Positions 1 to 9,398 of a stretch of DNA of 64,000 bases are shown one piece after another. Every line of letters begins with the position of its first letter. The stretch's first letter is position 1. Under the pieces are notes generated by a model that ran no database searches, was not told the origin of the DNA, and saw only the letters and a program-made list of their open reading frames with translations. The stretch spans positions 310,001 through 374,000 of the forward strand of contig NZ_JAXHMV010000008.1 of NCBI RefSeq assembly GCF_034521165.1. The letters run 5' to 3'. Source of the DNA: Thiohalophilus sp. Lineage in GTDB: Bacteria > Pseudomonadota > Gammaproteobacteria > UBA6429 > Thiohalophilaceae. The translations under genes were made by a program, and so were the position numbers.

Positions 1-1
1 C

Positions 2-1159
2 ATCATTTTTTCCATTCTCAAGGCTCACGCCAAAAGTGGCGAAGACATTTATGGCGATGGAGTCCTGGAGATACTGCAGGACGGTTTCGGTTTTCTGCGC
101 TCGGCGGAAAGCTCCTACATGGCCGGACCGGATGACATTTATGTCTCGCCCAGCCAGATTCGCCGGTTTTCCCTGCGTACCGGCGATACCATCGCCGGCA
201 AGATTCGCCCGCCCAAGGACAGCGAGCGCTATTTCGCGATGCTCAAGGTCAACGAGATCAACTTTGAGCCGCCGGAAAAAGCCAAGAACAAGGTGTTGTT
301 CGAAAACCTGACGCCGCTGCACCCCAATGAGCGCATGCAGCTGGAGATCGGCAACGGCAGCTCCGAGGACATCACCGCCCGGGTTATCGATATGGTGGCG
401 CCGATCGGCAAGGGGCAGCGTGCCCTGGTGGTTTCGCCGCCCAAGGCCGGCAAGACCATGATGTTGCACAACATCGCCCACTCGATTACCCACAACTATC
501 CCGAATGCCATCTGATCGTCCTGTTGATCGACGAGCGGCCGGAGGAAGTGACCGAGATGTCCCGCTCGGTGCGTGGCGAGGTGGTCTCCAGTACCTTCGA
601 CGAACCCGCCAGCCGCCATGTGCAGGTGGCCGAGATGGTGATCGAAAAGGCCAAGCGTCTGGTGGAACACAAAAAAGACGTGGTGATCCTGCTCGATTCC
701 ATCACCCGTCTGGGCCGTGCCTACAACACGGTAGTACCCTCCTCGGGCAAGGTGCTGACCGGCGGCGTGGACGCCAACGCCCTGCAACGGCCCAAGCGCT
801 TTTTCGGCGCGGCACGCAACATCGAGGAAGGCGGCAGCCTGACCATTATCGCCACCGCACTGGTGGAAACCGGCTCGCGCATGGATGATGTGATCTACGA
901 GGAATTCAAGGGCACCGGTAACATGGAGATCCATATGGATCGCAAGATCGCCGAAAAACGGATTTATCCCTCGATCAACATCAATCGCTCCGGCACCCGT
1001 CGCGAGGAGCTGCTGACCGGCCCCGACGAGCTGCAGAAAATGTGGATCTTGCGCAAGGTGGTGCATGATATGGATGAAGTGGCTGCAATGGAGTTTTTGC
1101 ATAACAAGCTCGAGGCGACCAAGACCAATGCCGAGTTCTTTGACTCCATGAAACGCTGA
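2..1159 (+). CDS. rho: Transcription termination factor Rho (5' end cut by window edge)
   Basis: Rho is the hexameric RNA-dependent ATPase/translocase that ends factor-dependent transcription. An open frame runs from base 2 to the stop at 1159 (385 residues). Family proteins are about 419 residues, so roughly 34 N-terminal residues lie before the window. The visible part begins inside the N-terminal domain and continues into the cold-shock-like RNA-binding fold (the segment reading GDGVLE, then GPDDIYVSPSQIRRF). It then holds the RecA-type ATPase core with Walker A SPPKAGKT at nt 434-457 and Walker B VILLDSITRLGRAYN at about nt 685-729. The internal ATG at 119 lies well inside the conserved domain and is not the start. 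No strong intrinsic terminator follows it. Confidence 0.98.
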   Translation: MIFSILKAHAKSGEDIYGDGVLEILQDGFGFLRSAESSYMAGPDDIYVSPSQIRRFSLRTGDTIAGKIRPPKDSERYFAMLKVNEINFEPPEKAKNKVLFENLTPLHPNERMQLEIGNGSSEDITARVIDMVAPIGKGQRALVVSPPKAGKTMMLHNIAHSITHNYPECHLIVLLIDERPEEVTEMSRSVRGEVVSSTFDEPASRHVQVAEMVIEKAKRLVEHKKDVVILLDSITRLGRAYNTVVPSSGKVLTGGVDANALQRPKRFFGAARNIEEGGSLTIIATALVETGSRMDDVIYEEFKGTGNMEIHMDRKIAEKRIYPSININRSGTRREELLTGPDELQKMWILRKVVHDMDEVAAMEFLHNKLEATKTNAEFFDSMKR

Positions 1160-1453
1160 ACCGCGGTGGGCTCCGTTGCCGATCCTTGTGCATTGACGAG
1201 GGCCGGCGCCTCGCTGGTGTGCGGCTCTTCGCAGCGCGAGGCGCAAAATCCGATCGATCTGCCTCGATGAGGTAAAAACCCTGCTTTTACAGTTCCTTGT
1301 ACGCCGTTGTTGAGGCGGTTTGTGAGCCGGTGCACGTGCCCGGTTTTGACAGGGGCGCTGAAAACGACGACTATTTGGATATCGGTATGGCGTGCTTGGC
1401 GTTCCATACCGGTCTGACTCCCAATAGCGATCGCGGTGAAGCAGGACCGACCT

Positions 1454-1804
1454 ATGACCAAACCCGAGACGGCGTGTCATATCGATTTTGATGCCTGGGC
1501 CCATCTGGCCGAGACCGATCCCGAGCGTTTCGAGAGCCTGCGTAACCGGGTTCTCAATTACTGTATCGACCGCGCGCCGGCGGATCGCCGGGAGCGCTTG
1601 CGTTGCCTGCAATGGCGGGTTAACCAGGTACGTAACACCGCCAGCAACCCCCTGTCGGCCTGCATTTCCATTTCCAACATGATGTGGGATACCTTCAGCC
1701 ACCTGGGCGAGGCCTACGAGGATTTGCAGCACTCCCGCCGGCCTTTCCGGCGTTGCGCGCGGATTTTGCCGTTTCCCGCTCCGCAACAGCGCGACAAGGC
1801 CTGA
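1454..1804 (+). CDS. DUF3135 family protein
   Basis: This is a small soluble protein of 116 residues. It resembles the DUF3135 family found in gammaproteobacteria by its FDAWAHLAETDPERFE opening, the LQWRVNQVR segment and the NPLSACISISNMMWD segment. Its function is unknown. I chose the ATG at 1454 because AGGA at 1443-1446 lies seven bases upstream. An in-frame GTG at 1436 has no good ribosome site. A TTGACA box lies at 1346-1351 in the rho-DUF3135 gap, but the hexamer 17 bases downstream (GACTAT) is a poor -10, so I do not call a promoter. The C-terminal 25 residues are Arg/Pro-rich and probably unstructured. The gene stands alone between rho and rpmE. Confidence 0.75.
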   Translation: MTKPETACHIDFDAWAHLAETDPERFESLRNRVLNYCIDRAPADRRERLRCLQWRVNQVRNTASNPLSACISISNMMWDTFSHLGEAYEDLQHSRRPFRRCARILPFPAPQQRDKA

Positions 1805-1923
1805 ATTGGCGCAAACACTTGCCCTGCGATAGTTGATTCCCGTATGATCGCCGGCCTCGTTGCGTATGGTGCTCCGGAGAGGCCGGGGTGGCGATACGCC
1901 CGAAAGAGACTGTGAGGTTACCC

Positions 1924-2130
1924 ATGAAAGCTGAAATCCACCCCGCTTACCAGGAAGTGTCTGTCACCTGCAGTTGTGGCAATCACTTCACCACCCGTTC
2001 GACGGTCGGCAAGGATCTGAATATCGAGGTCTGCGCCCAGTGCCATCCGTTCTATACCGGCAAGCAGAAGCTGCTGGATACCGCCGGTCGCGTGGACAAG
2101 TTCCGTCAGAAGTACGGCATGAAAAAGTAA
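1924..2130 (+). CDS. rpmE: 50S ribosomal protein L31, zinc-binding (C+) form
   Basis: L31 sits in the bridge between the two ribosomal subunits. The 68-residue product carries the zinc ligands of the C+ form: Cys16, Cys18, Cys37 and Cys40, in the contexts TCSCGNHF and EVCAQCHPFY. The ATG at 1924 is preceded by GAGG at 1914-1917. In many bacteria the C+ form is used under zinc sufficiency and replaced by a C- paralogue under starvation; no C- paralogue is visible in this window. A strong intrinsic terminator follows at 2163-2191. Confidence 0.97.
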   Translation: MKAEIHPAYQEVSVTCSCGNHFTTRSTVGKDLNIEVCAQCHPFYTGKQKLLDTAGRVDKFRQKYGMKK

Positions 2131-2135
2131 GCCCC

Positions 2136-2921
2136 GTGACAAAACGCACGACGGCAATCATCAAAAAGGCGCTGTTTACAGCGCCTTTTTTGTTGGTTCT
2201 CTGGTCATCGGGGTCGATGGCCGACGCCTGTCGGCCGGCACAGTTCGATGAGCAGGTGACGGTGCGTTATGTGCATGACGGCGATACCGTGCACCTGCGT
2301 GACGGGCGCAAGCTGCGCCTGATCGGCATCAACACCCCGGAGCGAGCCCGCGACGAGGCGCCCGCCGAGCCCCATGCCGGGGCCGCCCGCCGGCAACTGC
2401 AGGCACAGGCCCGGGTCCCCTGGCGGCTGGTGTATGGCCAGGAACGACGGGATCGTTACGGCCGCCTGCTGGCACATGTGTTCGACCAGCAGGGGCGCAG
2501 TATCACTCGCCGGTTGCTGGAGCAGGGCGCTGGCCAGCTGCTGGTGATGCCCCCCAACCTGCGCTTTGTCGACTGTTATCGGCGCGCCCAGGCCGGGGCT
2601 CGCCGGCACAAACGAGGCCTGTGGGCCCTGTCGGCCTATCAGACATTGCCCGCGGCGGCGCTGAATTCGCGGCACGGCGGCCAGTATCGTGTGGTGCGGG
2701 GGCGCCTGACGCGGATTGGCGAAAGCCGTTCCTCGCTCTGGCTGAATCTCGGCCCGGCGTTTGCCCTGCGGATTGCCCGCGCGGATTTGGCGCATTTCGA
2801 TCGCGAACAGATCGCCCGCTGGCGCGAGCAGCCGCTGCTGGCCCAGGGCTGGATTTACCGGCGTAATAACCAGTGGCGCCTGCGTCTGCGCCATCCCGCG
2901 GCCCTGCTCGAAACCCCCTGA
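2136..2921 (+). CDS. Secreted thermonuclease-like (SNase/TNase) protein
   Basis: This is a predicted exported phosphodiesterase of the staphylococcal nuclease family, 261 residues from the GTG at 2136. The N-terminus has basic residues, a hydrophobic stretch (ALFTAPFLLVLW) and a likely cleavage near SMADA, which supports this start over the internal ATG at 2217. The SNase core shows DGDTV, RLIGINTPER (Arg and Glu) and ERRDRYGRLLA (second Arg), the places where the family keeps its calcium and catalytic residues. About 80 C-terminal residues form an added domain of the kind seen in other gammaproteobacterial SNase proteins. The start is only 5 bases after the rpmE stop and no clear Shine-Dalgarno site precedes it. 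The rpmE terminator falls within its first 20 codons, so expression may depend on read-through or an unseen promoter. Confidence 0.8.
   Translation: MTKRTTAIIKKALFTAPFLLVLWSSGSMADACRPAQFDEQVTVRYVHDGDTVHLRDGRKLRLIGINTPERARDEAPAEPHAGAARRQLQAQARVPWRLVYGQERRDRYGRLLAHVFDQQGRSITRRLLEQGAGQLLVMPPNLRFVDCYRRAQAGARRHKRGLWALSAYQTLPAAALNSRHGGQYRVVRGRLTRIGESRSSLWLNLGPAFALRIARADLAHFDREQIARWREQPLLAQGWIYRRNNQWRLRLRHPAALLETP
2163..2191 (+). terminator. Rho-independent terminator of rpmE, inside the next gene's signal-peptide codons
   Basis: A perfect 7-bp stem (GGCGCTG 2168-2174, CAGCGCC 2179-2185) with a TTTA loop is followed by six T (2186-2191) and preceded by five A. It starts 32 bases after the rpmE stop. 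It also lies inside the predicted 5' coding part of the thermonuclease-like gene beginning at 2136, where the T tract encodes hydrophobic signal-peptide residues. Confidence 0.85.
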
Positions 2922-3040
2922 AAGCTGCCGGTGGCCACTGGTAAAACCGGGATCGATGCGCCACCATGTAGGCTTCATGCCGACAGGCGGATAGCCTGTT
3001 CCCCTGACAGCGAGACACGATCGATAACAGTGAACATACG

Positions 3041-4297
3041 ATGAATGATGAAAAGCTCTCTTTTGCCGAACAGGTTCTGCGCTATCACGCCGAGCCGCGT
3101 CCGGGTAAAACCGCCACGGCCCTGACCAAGCCGGTCGCAACCCAGCACGATCTGAGTCTGGCCTATACCCCCGGCGTTGCCGTGCCGGTGCAGGCGATTG
3201 CCGGGGATCCGCAGCAGGCCTATCGCTACACCAACAAGGGCAACCTGGTCGCGGTGATCTCCAATGGCAGCGCGGTGCTGGGGCTGGGCAATGTGGGAGC
3301 GCTGGCCGGCAAACCGGTGATGGAAGGCAAGGCGGTGTTGTTCAAACATTTCGCCGATGTGGATGTGGTGGATATCGAGGTGGACGCGGAATCTCCCAGA
3401 GCCTTTATCGATACCGTGCGTCGCATCGCCCCGAGTTTCGGTGGCATCAACCTGGAGGATATCGCCGCGCCCGACTGCTTCGAGATCGAGCAGGCCCTCA
3501 AGGAGCAGCTGGATATCCCGGTATTCCACGACGATCAGCACGGCACGGCGATCATTATCGCCGCCGGCCTGCTCAATGCCCTGGAATTGACCGGGCGCAC
3601 CTTGAAAGAAGCACGTATCGTTTGCCTGGGCGCCGGTTCGGCGGGGATTGCCTCGATGCGGCTGTTGCACAAACTGGGGGCCGATAAACGGCATATCACG
3701 CTGGTGGATCGCAAGGGCGTGATTCATTCCGAGCGGCGCAACATTAATGCGCACAAGCGCGAATTTGCCCGGCGTACCGGCCGGCGCACCCTGGCAGAGG
3801 CGCTGGCCGGGGCGGATGTATTTATCGGCGTCTCGGGGCCGGACCTGGTCTCGCCCGCCATGCTGCAGAGCATGGCCGACAACCCGATCGTCTTTGCGCT
3901 CTCCAACCCGGATCCGGAGATCACCCCGGCCAACGCCCATGCGGCCCGTTCAGATCTGATCATGGCGACCGGGCGCAGCGATTATCCCAATCAGGTGAAT
4001 AACGTGCTGGGCTTTCCGTTTATTTTCCGCGGCGCGCTGGATGTGCAGGCGTCGGCCATCAATACCGAGATGCAGATCGCGGCGGTGAAGGCGCTGGCGC
4101 AACTGGCCCATGAGCCGGTGCCGGAGAGTGTGTTGCAGGCTTATGGACTGACGCAGTTGACGTTTGGCCGGGACTACATTATCCCCAAGCCGTTTGACCC
4201 GCGTCTGCGGGCCTTCGTATCCCAGGCGGTGTCGCAGGCCGCGCGCGACAGCGGCGTGGCGCGGGATATCCGGCCGGGGGACAGCGAAGTGCAGTGA
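3041..4297 (+). CDS. maeB: Malic enzyme, short form (malate to pyruvate + CO2)
   Basis: This enzyme oxidatively decarboxylates malate and supplies pyruvate and reduced nicotinamide cofactor. The 418-residue product has the N-terminal malic domain (SLAYTPGVAVPV, with VMEGKAVLFKHFADVD), the metal-binding HDDQHGTA segment and a Rossmann NAD(P) site reading GAGSAGIA. The SNPDPEITP and NQVNNVLGFPFIFRGALD segments are typical of the MaeB group. The C-terminal phosphotransacetylase domain of E. coli MaeB (about 759 residues) is absent, so this is the short type. Cofactor preference cannot be read reliably. The start ATG at 3041 follows a gap of 119 bases in which I see no clear promoter. Confidence 0.9.
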   Translation: MNDEKLSFAEQVLRYHAEPRPGKTATALTKPVATQHDLSLAYTPGVAVPVQAIAGDPQQAYRYTNKGNLVAVISNGSAVLGLGNVGALAGKPVMEGKAVLFKHFADVDVVDIEVDAESPRAFIDTVRRIAPSFGGINLEDIAAPDCFEIEQALKEQLDIPVFHDDQHGTAIIIAAGLLNALELTGRTLKEARIVCLGAGSAGIASMRLLHKLGADKRHITLVDRKGVIHSERRNINAHKREFARRTGRRTLAEALAGADVFIGVSGPDLVSPAMLQSMADNPIVFALSNPDPEITPANAHAARSDLIMATGRSDYPNQVNNVLGFPFIFRGALDVQASAINTEMQIAAVKALAQLAHEPVPESVLQAYGLTQLTFGRDYIIPKPFDPRLRAFVSQAVSQAARDSGVARDIRPGDSEVQ

Positions 4298-4316
4298 GGT
4301 GTTTGCCCGCCTCGGA

Positions 4317-4946
4317 TCAGTTTTCCAGCGGGTCGACGGTGTCGCTGTCGACCAGTTCCCGCACCCGGTTTAACGAAGCCCGTTGCATCGGCCGCCCGTC
4401 CACCGGGCTCAGCGGGGGCTGGTGCGGGCCATCCTGAACAAACACCATCAGTTCGATGCGGGTGTCACCGGCATAGAAGCGCAGCACCGGGAGCGTGACG
4501 CTCTGATCGGGGGAGAAGCGCACCTTGCGCTCACCCTGTTCATAGGGGATCTGATGTTCGAGTAAAAACAGATCCAGATCTTCGAGTCGCGGTACGAAAA
4601 CATGCAGGACTACCGGCGAGTACTCATCGGCACTGCCATCCAGGACACTGCCCACCAGTTTGGGGCGGTAATCGGCAAAAAATTCCATCGCCTGCAGGGC
4701 CCGGGCGCGCAATTGTTGCAAAGCGGCAGGCTGGGCGTCGGCGCGGAACAGGCGCTGGTATTCGCGCAGGGCCTGATCGATCTCGCTATTACTGGGCATG
4801 TTACGGGTGTCGTCGGCGCCCAGGTGCAGGGCGGCCTTGCGCTTGGCCGCGTAAAAATCGCGACTGCCGGATTCGGCCAGAATCTGTGCCGCGGCCTGGG
4901 CCAGGCGCTGGCGCATTTGCAGATCCTTGCTGTGTTTATGCCCCAT
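4317..4946 (-). CDS. Conserved hypothetical protein downstream of mrcA
   Basis: This 209-residue soluble protein has no signal peptide. Its start (ATG at 4946) is 13 bases after the mrcA stop, so the two are probably co-transcribed. The N-terminal half is helical and basic, with KRKAALHLGADD and SEIDQALREYQRLF. The C-terminal half alternates strands and acidic residues (LEDLDLFLLEHQIPYEQGERK, then LRFYAGDTRIELMVF). I recall similar proteins of unknown function from other gammaproteobacteria but cannot name the family with certainty. A longer in-frame reading to 5084 overlaps mrcA and is unlikely to be used. Confidence 0.7.
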   Translation of the reverse strand: MGHKHSKDLQMRQRLAQAAAQILAESGSRDFYAAKRKAALHLGADDTRNMPSNSEIDQALREYQRLFRADAQPAALQQLRARALQAMEFFADYRPKLVGSVLDGSADEYSPVVLHVFVPRLEDLDLFLLEHQIPYEQGERKVRFSPDQSVTLPVLRFYAGDTRIELMVFVQDGPHQPPLSPVDGRPMQRASLNRVRELVDSDTVDPLEN

Positions 4947-4959
4947 GCCGACCGCCGAT

Positions 4960-7568
4960 TCAGAAGAGATCGCGGGTAATGTTGCCGTTATCCTGGCGTT
5001 GGCCGTTGCTGTCACTGCCACCGCCGGCGCGGCGCTCGGGAACCTGGTCCGCGAGGAAATATTCGAAGATGGCATCGGGATCACCGCTGGCGGCCAGCTC
5101 GCCGGTCTGGGGATCGATCAATACCGAGACAATACCCGGGGGTTGTTGCAGTTGGGCTTCGGGTTCATCACGCAGGGCTTCGCGCATGTATTTGATCCAC
5201 ATCGGCAGGGCGGCGCGGGCCCCGGTTTCGCGGTTACCGAGCGGCCGGGGTGTATCGAATCCCACCCAGGAGATGGTCACGACATTGCGGTTGAAACCGG
5301 TGAACCAGGCGTCGCGCTGGTCGTTGGTGGTCCCCGTTTTGCCCGCCAGATCATCACGTCCCAGAACATGCGCCCCGCGGCCGGTGCCATAGCGCACCAC
5401 ATCGCGCATCATGGTGTTCATCAAAAAGGCGGTCTGGGGTGGAAGGACACGGGGCGCAATAGCCGGTTTTCGGGGACCCTGCATGGTTTGCGTCCACTCT
5501 TCGGGGGTCACATCTTCACGGGTGAAGCTGGGCACCCAGTCCAGTTCTTCGGTACCGGGATCGGCGGTTGCCGTGGCGCCGGTTTCAGTCTGACCGTTGC
5601 CGTTTTCCCCCTCCTCGTCCGTTGTCTCAAGGCACTCGGGACAGACCACGGGCGAGCGATTGAGCAGGACCACTTTCTGGTCGGCGTCGCGGACATAATC
5701 GATCAGGTTGGGCTCGATCAGATAACCGCCGTTGGCAAACACGGTGTAGCCGCGGGCCAGTTCCATCGGGGTCAGTACCCCGCTGCCCAGTGCCAGCGAC
5801 AGATCGCGCGGTAACCGACTGCTGTCGAAGCCGAAGCGCTCCAGATAACGCAGCGCATAGCCGATGCCGATCTCGCGCAACAGCCGGATGGAAACCAGGT
5901 TACGGGATTTGAACAGGGCGACCCGCAGACGGGTAGGGCCATAGAAACGGCCGCTGTAATTCTCCGGTCGCCAGGTATCCTCCAGTCCGGGGGCGTCGAA
6001 GACCACCGGCGCATCGTTGATGATGCTGGCGGCGGTGAAACCCTTGTCGATGGCGCCGGAATAGATAAAGGGCTTGAAGCTGGAACCCGGCTGACGGTTG
6101 GCCTGGACAACCCGGTTGAACTTGCTGGTGTAATAATCGAACCCGCCGCTCAGGGCCTCGATGGCGCCGCTATCGGGGTTGAGCGAGACCAGCGCGCCGC
6201 CGACCTGGGGGGGCTGGGCCAGCCAGCTGCAACCGGCAGAAGCCGGCACCACATAGATGATGTCGCCGCGCTGTAATACCTCGCCGGCCGACTCCAGTTC
6301 CGGACCGCGGTTGTTCTCGTCAATATATTTGCGTGCCCAGCTGAGCTGTTCCCAGGGCAGATAGGCGATCCGGTTATCGCGGGTGATGGCGTAAACCGCC
6401 CGCTCCTCGACTTCCAGAACCACCGCCGGCGTCAGATTACCCGGTGCCGGCACATTACGCAAGCAGTGCCTGGCCAGTCTGTTTCGGCGTCAGGAATAGC
6501 GAGCAGTGCCTGGCTGTCGGCCTTGTCGTCCGGCAGTTCACCCGGCTGCAACGCCGGATCGGCGGCAATATTATCCAGCAAATTGAGCCGCTGCACCGGA
6601 CCGCGGTAACCGTGGCGCCGGTCATATTCCAGCAACGCCTCACGCAGGGCCTGATTGGCGGCTTTTTGCCGTTGCGGGTCCACGGTGGTGTAAACCTCGT
6701 AACCGGCGGTGTAGGCGTCGTCACCGTAGCGGGCGACCATCTCGTTACGCACCATCTCGGCGATATAGGGTGCCTCGAGATCGATGGACTGGCCGTGGGT
6801 TTTGGCGTGGACCGGGACGGCCAGAGCGAGCTGGTACGCCTCTTCGGCGATGTAGTCGAGATCGCGCATTCGGCCCAGAACATAGTTGCGGCGCTGAATC
6901 GCGCGAGCGGGGTTGGCTACCGGATTGTAGCTGGAGGGGGCCTTGGGCAGTCCGGCGACCATCGCCATTTCATCCAGGCTCAGATCGGCCAGCGCCTTGC
7001 CGTAGTAGACCTGCGCGGCGGCGGAGACACCGTAGGCCCGCTTGCCCAGATAGATCTTGTTCAGATAGAGGGCGAGAATATCCTCCTTGGAGAGCTCGCC
7101 CTCGATTTTCAGCGCCAGGAAGATTTCGTTGAGCTTGCGCAGGTAGGTCTTTTCCCGGCTCAAAAAGAAGTTGCGCGCCACCTGCATGGTGATGGTGCTG
7201 CCGCCCTGGCCCTTTTCGCCGGTCAGGATCAAGTTGATCGCGGCGCGCAGGATTCCCTGGTAATCGACGCCCGGATGTTCGAAGAAGCGGTCATCCTCGG
7301 CGGCCAGGAACGCCTGGATCAGGCGAGGCGGGAATTCCTCGTATTTCAGCGGAGTTCGCTTCATTTCGCCGAATTCCGCGATCAACCCGCCCTTTTTGTC
7401 GTAAATTCGCAGGGGGACCTGCAGATGCACATCCTTGAGGGTGTCGATATCCGGCAGGCGTGGCGTGATATAGGCGTAGGCCCCCAGCAGGCCGAGCGCA
7501 CCAAGCAGACCCAGGGTTAAGGCGGAGGCGAGGGAAAATGTGACCAGTTTCTTAAATATGGGCTTCAT
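4960..7568 (-). CDS. mrcA: Class A penicillin-binding protein 1A (frameshifted)
   Basis: This is a bifunctional peptidoglycan glycosyltransferase/transpeptidase anchored in the inner membrane. Segment 1 (7568 down to about 6475) has a cytoplasmic MKPIFKK start, one membrane helix (residues 10-33), the GT51 domain with catalytic Glu91 in EDDRFFEHPG, and GQGGSTITMQ. Segment 2 (about 6460 down to 4960) carries the OB-like insert and the transpeptidase motifs SSFK (Ser at about nt 6084), SRN and KTG. The two segments are out of frame. Removing one C (6472-6473) and one T (6461-6462) on the coding strand gives a smooth join reading DWQALLRNVPAPGNLTPAVV, as expected for the family. The split is therefore a sequencing error or a recent mutation. 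The gene is divergent from pilM, the usual arrangement. Confidence 0.9.
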
Positions 7569-7623
7569 ATATCTAATTTTAATAAAGAATCGGATTGTGC
7601 CATCCGATACAGCGGAAGCGTCC

Positions 7624-7649
7624 AGTATAAATCTTCTGTTCTGTGAACA
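7624..7649 (-). promoter_or_regulatory. Possible mrcA promoter -10 and nearby inverted repeat
   Basis: On the minus strand a TATACT hexamer (7624-7629) lies about 55 bases before the mrcA start. No good -35 is found at the proper distance. A perfect inverted repeat, TGTTC-TGT-GAACA (7637-7649), lies just upstream of it and could be a protein-binding site. Both readings are tentative. Confidence 0.3.
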
Positions 7650-7687
7650 CTATTCCCATTTGTTTTTATATATTTGATGTCCTATAG

Positions 7688-7716
7688 TTGACTCATAAAC
7701 CTAAAGTAGTTATACA
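7688..7716 (+). promoter_or_regulatory. Sigma-70-type promoter for the pilMNOPQ operon
   Basis: TTGACT (7688-7693) and TATACA (7711-7716) are separated by exactly 17 bases in an AT-rich stretch, giving a predicted start near 7723, about 30 bases before pilM. Each hexamer matches consensus at five of six positions. Confidence 0.7.
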
Positions 7717-7752
7717 TATATCTACCATAACTTACTACGAATAAAGAAAAAT

Positions 7753-8823
7753 ATGGGTCTCAGCGATCTCATCAAGCCGAAAAAACCCCCGGTGATCGGG
7801 CTCGACATCAGTTCCACGGCGATCAAACTGCTGGAACTGGGCAAGGCCGGAGATCGTCTGCGGGTCGAAAGTTACGCGGTTGAGCCGCTCCCGCCCAACT
7901 CGGTGATCGAGAAAAACATCTCCGATGTCGAGGCGGTGGGCGAGGCGATTAAACGGGCGGTCAAACGCTCGGGCACCCGTAACAAACAGGCCGCGGCGGC
8001 CGTGGCCGGTTCGGCGGTGATTACCAAAATCATCTCCATGCCCTCCTCGTTGAGCGAGGATGACATGGAGCAACAGATCCAGCTGGAAGCCGATCAATAT
8101 ATTCCCTATCCCCTGGAAGAGGTGAACCTCGATTTCGAGGTGATGGGTGCCTCGGAAAATGATCCCGAGCGGGTGGACGTGTTGCTGGCCGCTTCGCGCA
8201 GCGAGAACGTGGATGTGCGCGTGGCAGCCATAGAGCTGGCCGGCCTCAAGGCAAAGATTGTCGATGTCGAGGCCTACGCTATGGAAAATGCCTTCCAGAT
8301 GCTGGCACCCCAGTTACCGGAACAGGGGCTGGATCAGACCGTCGCCGTGGTGGATGTCGGCGCGACCATGACCACGTTGAATGTCATGCACGATCTGAAA
8401 AACATCTATACCCGCGAGCAGGTCTTCGGCGGCAAGCAGCTGACCGAGGAGATTCAGCGGCGTTACGGCCTGTCCTATGAAGAGGCCGGGATGGCCAAGC
8501 GCCAGGGCGGCTTGCCGGACAACTATGTGCCGGAAGTGCTGGAGCCATTCAAGGACGCCATGGCCCAGCAGGTCAGCCGTTCTCTGCAGTTTTTCTTCTC
8601 CTCCAGCGCCTACAACAGTGTGGACCATATTGTCCTGGCCGGGGGCAGCGCCATGATTGCCGGGATCGACGAAATGATCGCCGACAAGCTGGGCGTGCAT
8701 ACCTCTATTGCCAATCCGTTTACCAATATGACACTGGCCTCAAAGGTCAAGGCGCAGAGCCTGAGTAATGATGCCCCGGCATTGATGATCGCCTGCGGGT
8801 TGGCCATGAGGAGTTTTGACTGA
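7753..8823 (+). CDS. pilM: Type IV pilus inner-membrane platform protein PilM (actin-like ATPase)
   Basis: PilM is a cytoplasmic actin/FtsA-like protein that binds the short N-terminal tail of PilN and links the alignment subcomplex to the cytoplasmic motors. The 356-residue product shows the actin-type phosphate-binding segments VIGLDISSTAIKLLEL near the N-terminus and VAVVDVGATMTTLNV near residue 200, and the adenosine-type motif IVLAGGSAMIAGID near residue 295. Length and order are normal for the family. The first gene of pilMNOPQ, it has its own promoter at 7688-7716 and overlaps pilN by one base (TGATG). Confidence 0.97.
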   Translation: MGLSDLIKPKKPPVIGLDISSTAIKLLELGKAGDRLRVESYAVEPLPPNSVIEKNISDVEAVGEAIKRAVKRSGTRNKQAAAAVAGSAVITKIISMPSSLSEDDMEQQIQLEADQYIPYPLEEVNLDFEVMGASENDPERVDVLLAASRSENVDVRVAAIELAGLKAKIVDVEAYAMENAFQMLAPQLPEQGLDQTVAVVDVGATMTTLNVMHDLKNIYTREQVFGGKQLTEEIQRRYGLSYEEAGMAKRQGGLPDNYVPEVLEPFKDAMAQQVSRSLQFFFSSSAYNSVDHIVLAGGSAMIAGIDEMIADKLGVHTSIANPFTNMTLASKVKAQSLSNDAPALMIACGLAMRSFD

Positions 8824-9398
8824 TGGCACATATCAACCTCTTACCCTGGCGCGAAGAATTACGCCGTGAGCAGCAACGGCAGTTTCTGACCATTCTTGTT
8901 CTGTCTGTGATTCTCATGGGACTGATCATTCTGGCGGTACATTTGCGCCTGGCGGGCATGATCGATCACCAGGAGTCGCGAAACCAGTATCTGCAGGGTG
9001 AAATCAGCAAAGTCGAAAAACAGATCAAGGAAATTAATCAGCTCGAAAAGGACAAGGCACGTCTGTTGGCCCGCATGGACGTCATACAGCAATTGCAGCG
9101 CAATCGGCCCGAGGTCGTCCATCTGTTTGATGAAGTTGCGCGGATTATCCCGGACGGGATACATCTGGACAGTCTGAAGCAATCTGGCAACAAGCTGGTG
9201 CTCAATGGCGTTGCCCAATCCAATGCCAGGGTGTCGGCCTTTATGCGCAATATCGAATCCTCGGACTGGCTGACGGATCCCCGGTTGGAGGTTATCCAGA
9301 AAAAAGGCAAAGGTAATGAGCGGGACAGTTCGAGGGAATTTGTTCTGCATCTGTCACAGGTCAGTGTGGACAGTGCCGATGGGGATGAGAAAAAATGA
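8823..9398 (+). CDS. pilN: Type IV pilus assembly protein PilN
   Basis: PilN is a single-pass inner-membrane protein of the pilus alignment subcomplex. The start MAHINLLPWREE contains the conserved INLLPWR motif that binds PilM. A membrane helix at about residues 22-42 is followed by a coiled coil (roughly 48-90, rich in Glu/Lys/Gln) and a periplasmic ferredoxin-like domain with IIPDGIHLDSL. The length of 191 residues is typical. It overlaps pilM by one base and pilO by four bases (ATGA), which implies translational coupling. Confidence 0.97.
   Translation: MAHINLLPWREELRREQQRQFLTILVLSVILMGLIILAVHLRLAGMIDHQESRNQYLQGEISKVEKQIKEINQLEKDKARLLARMDVIQQLQRNRPEVVHLFDEVARIIPDGIHLDSLKQSGNKLVLNGVAQSNARVSAFMRNIESSDWLTDPRLEVIQKKGKGNERDSSREFVLHLSQVSVDSADGDEKK

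Noticed and set aside
1346..1374. Promoter for the DUF3135 gene
   Set aside because: A good TTGACA exists, but the -10 at 17 bases (GACTAT) is weak, so I do not list it as a feature.
4927..5814. Long plus-strand open frame opposite mrcA
   Set aside because: It is antisense to the transpeptidase domain of mrcA and has no recognisable domain.
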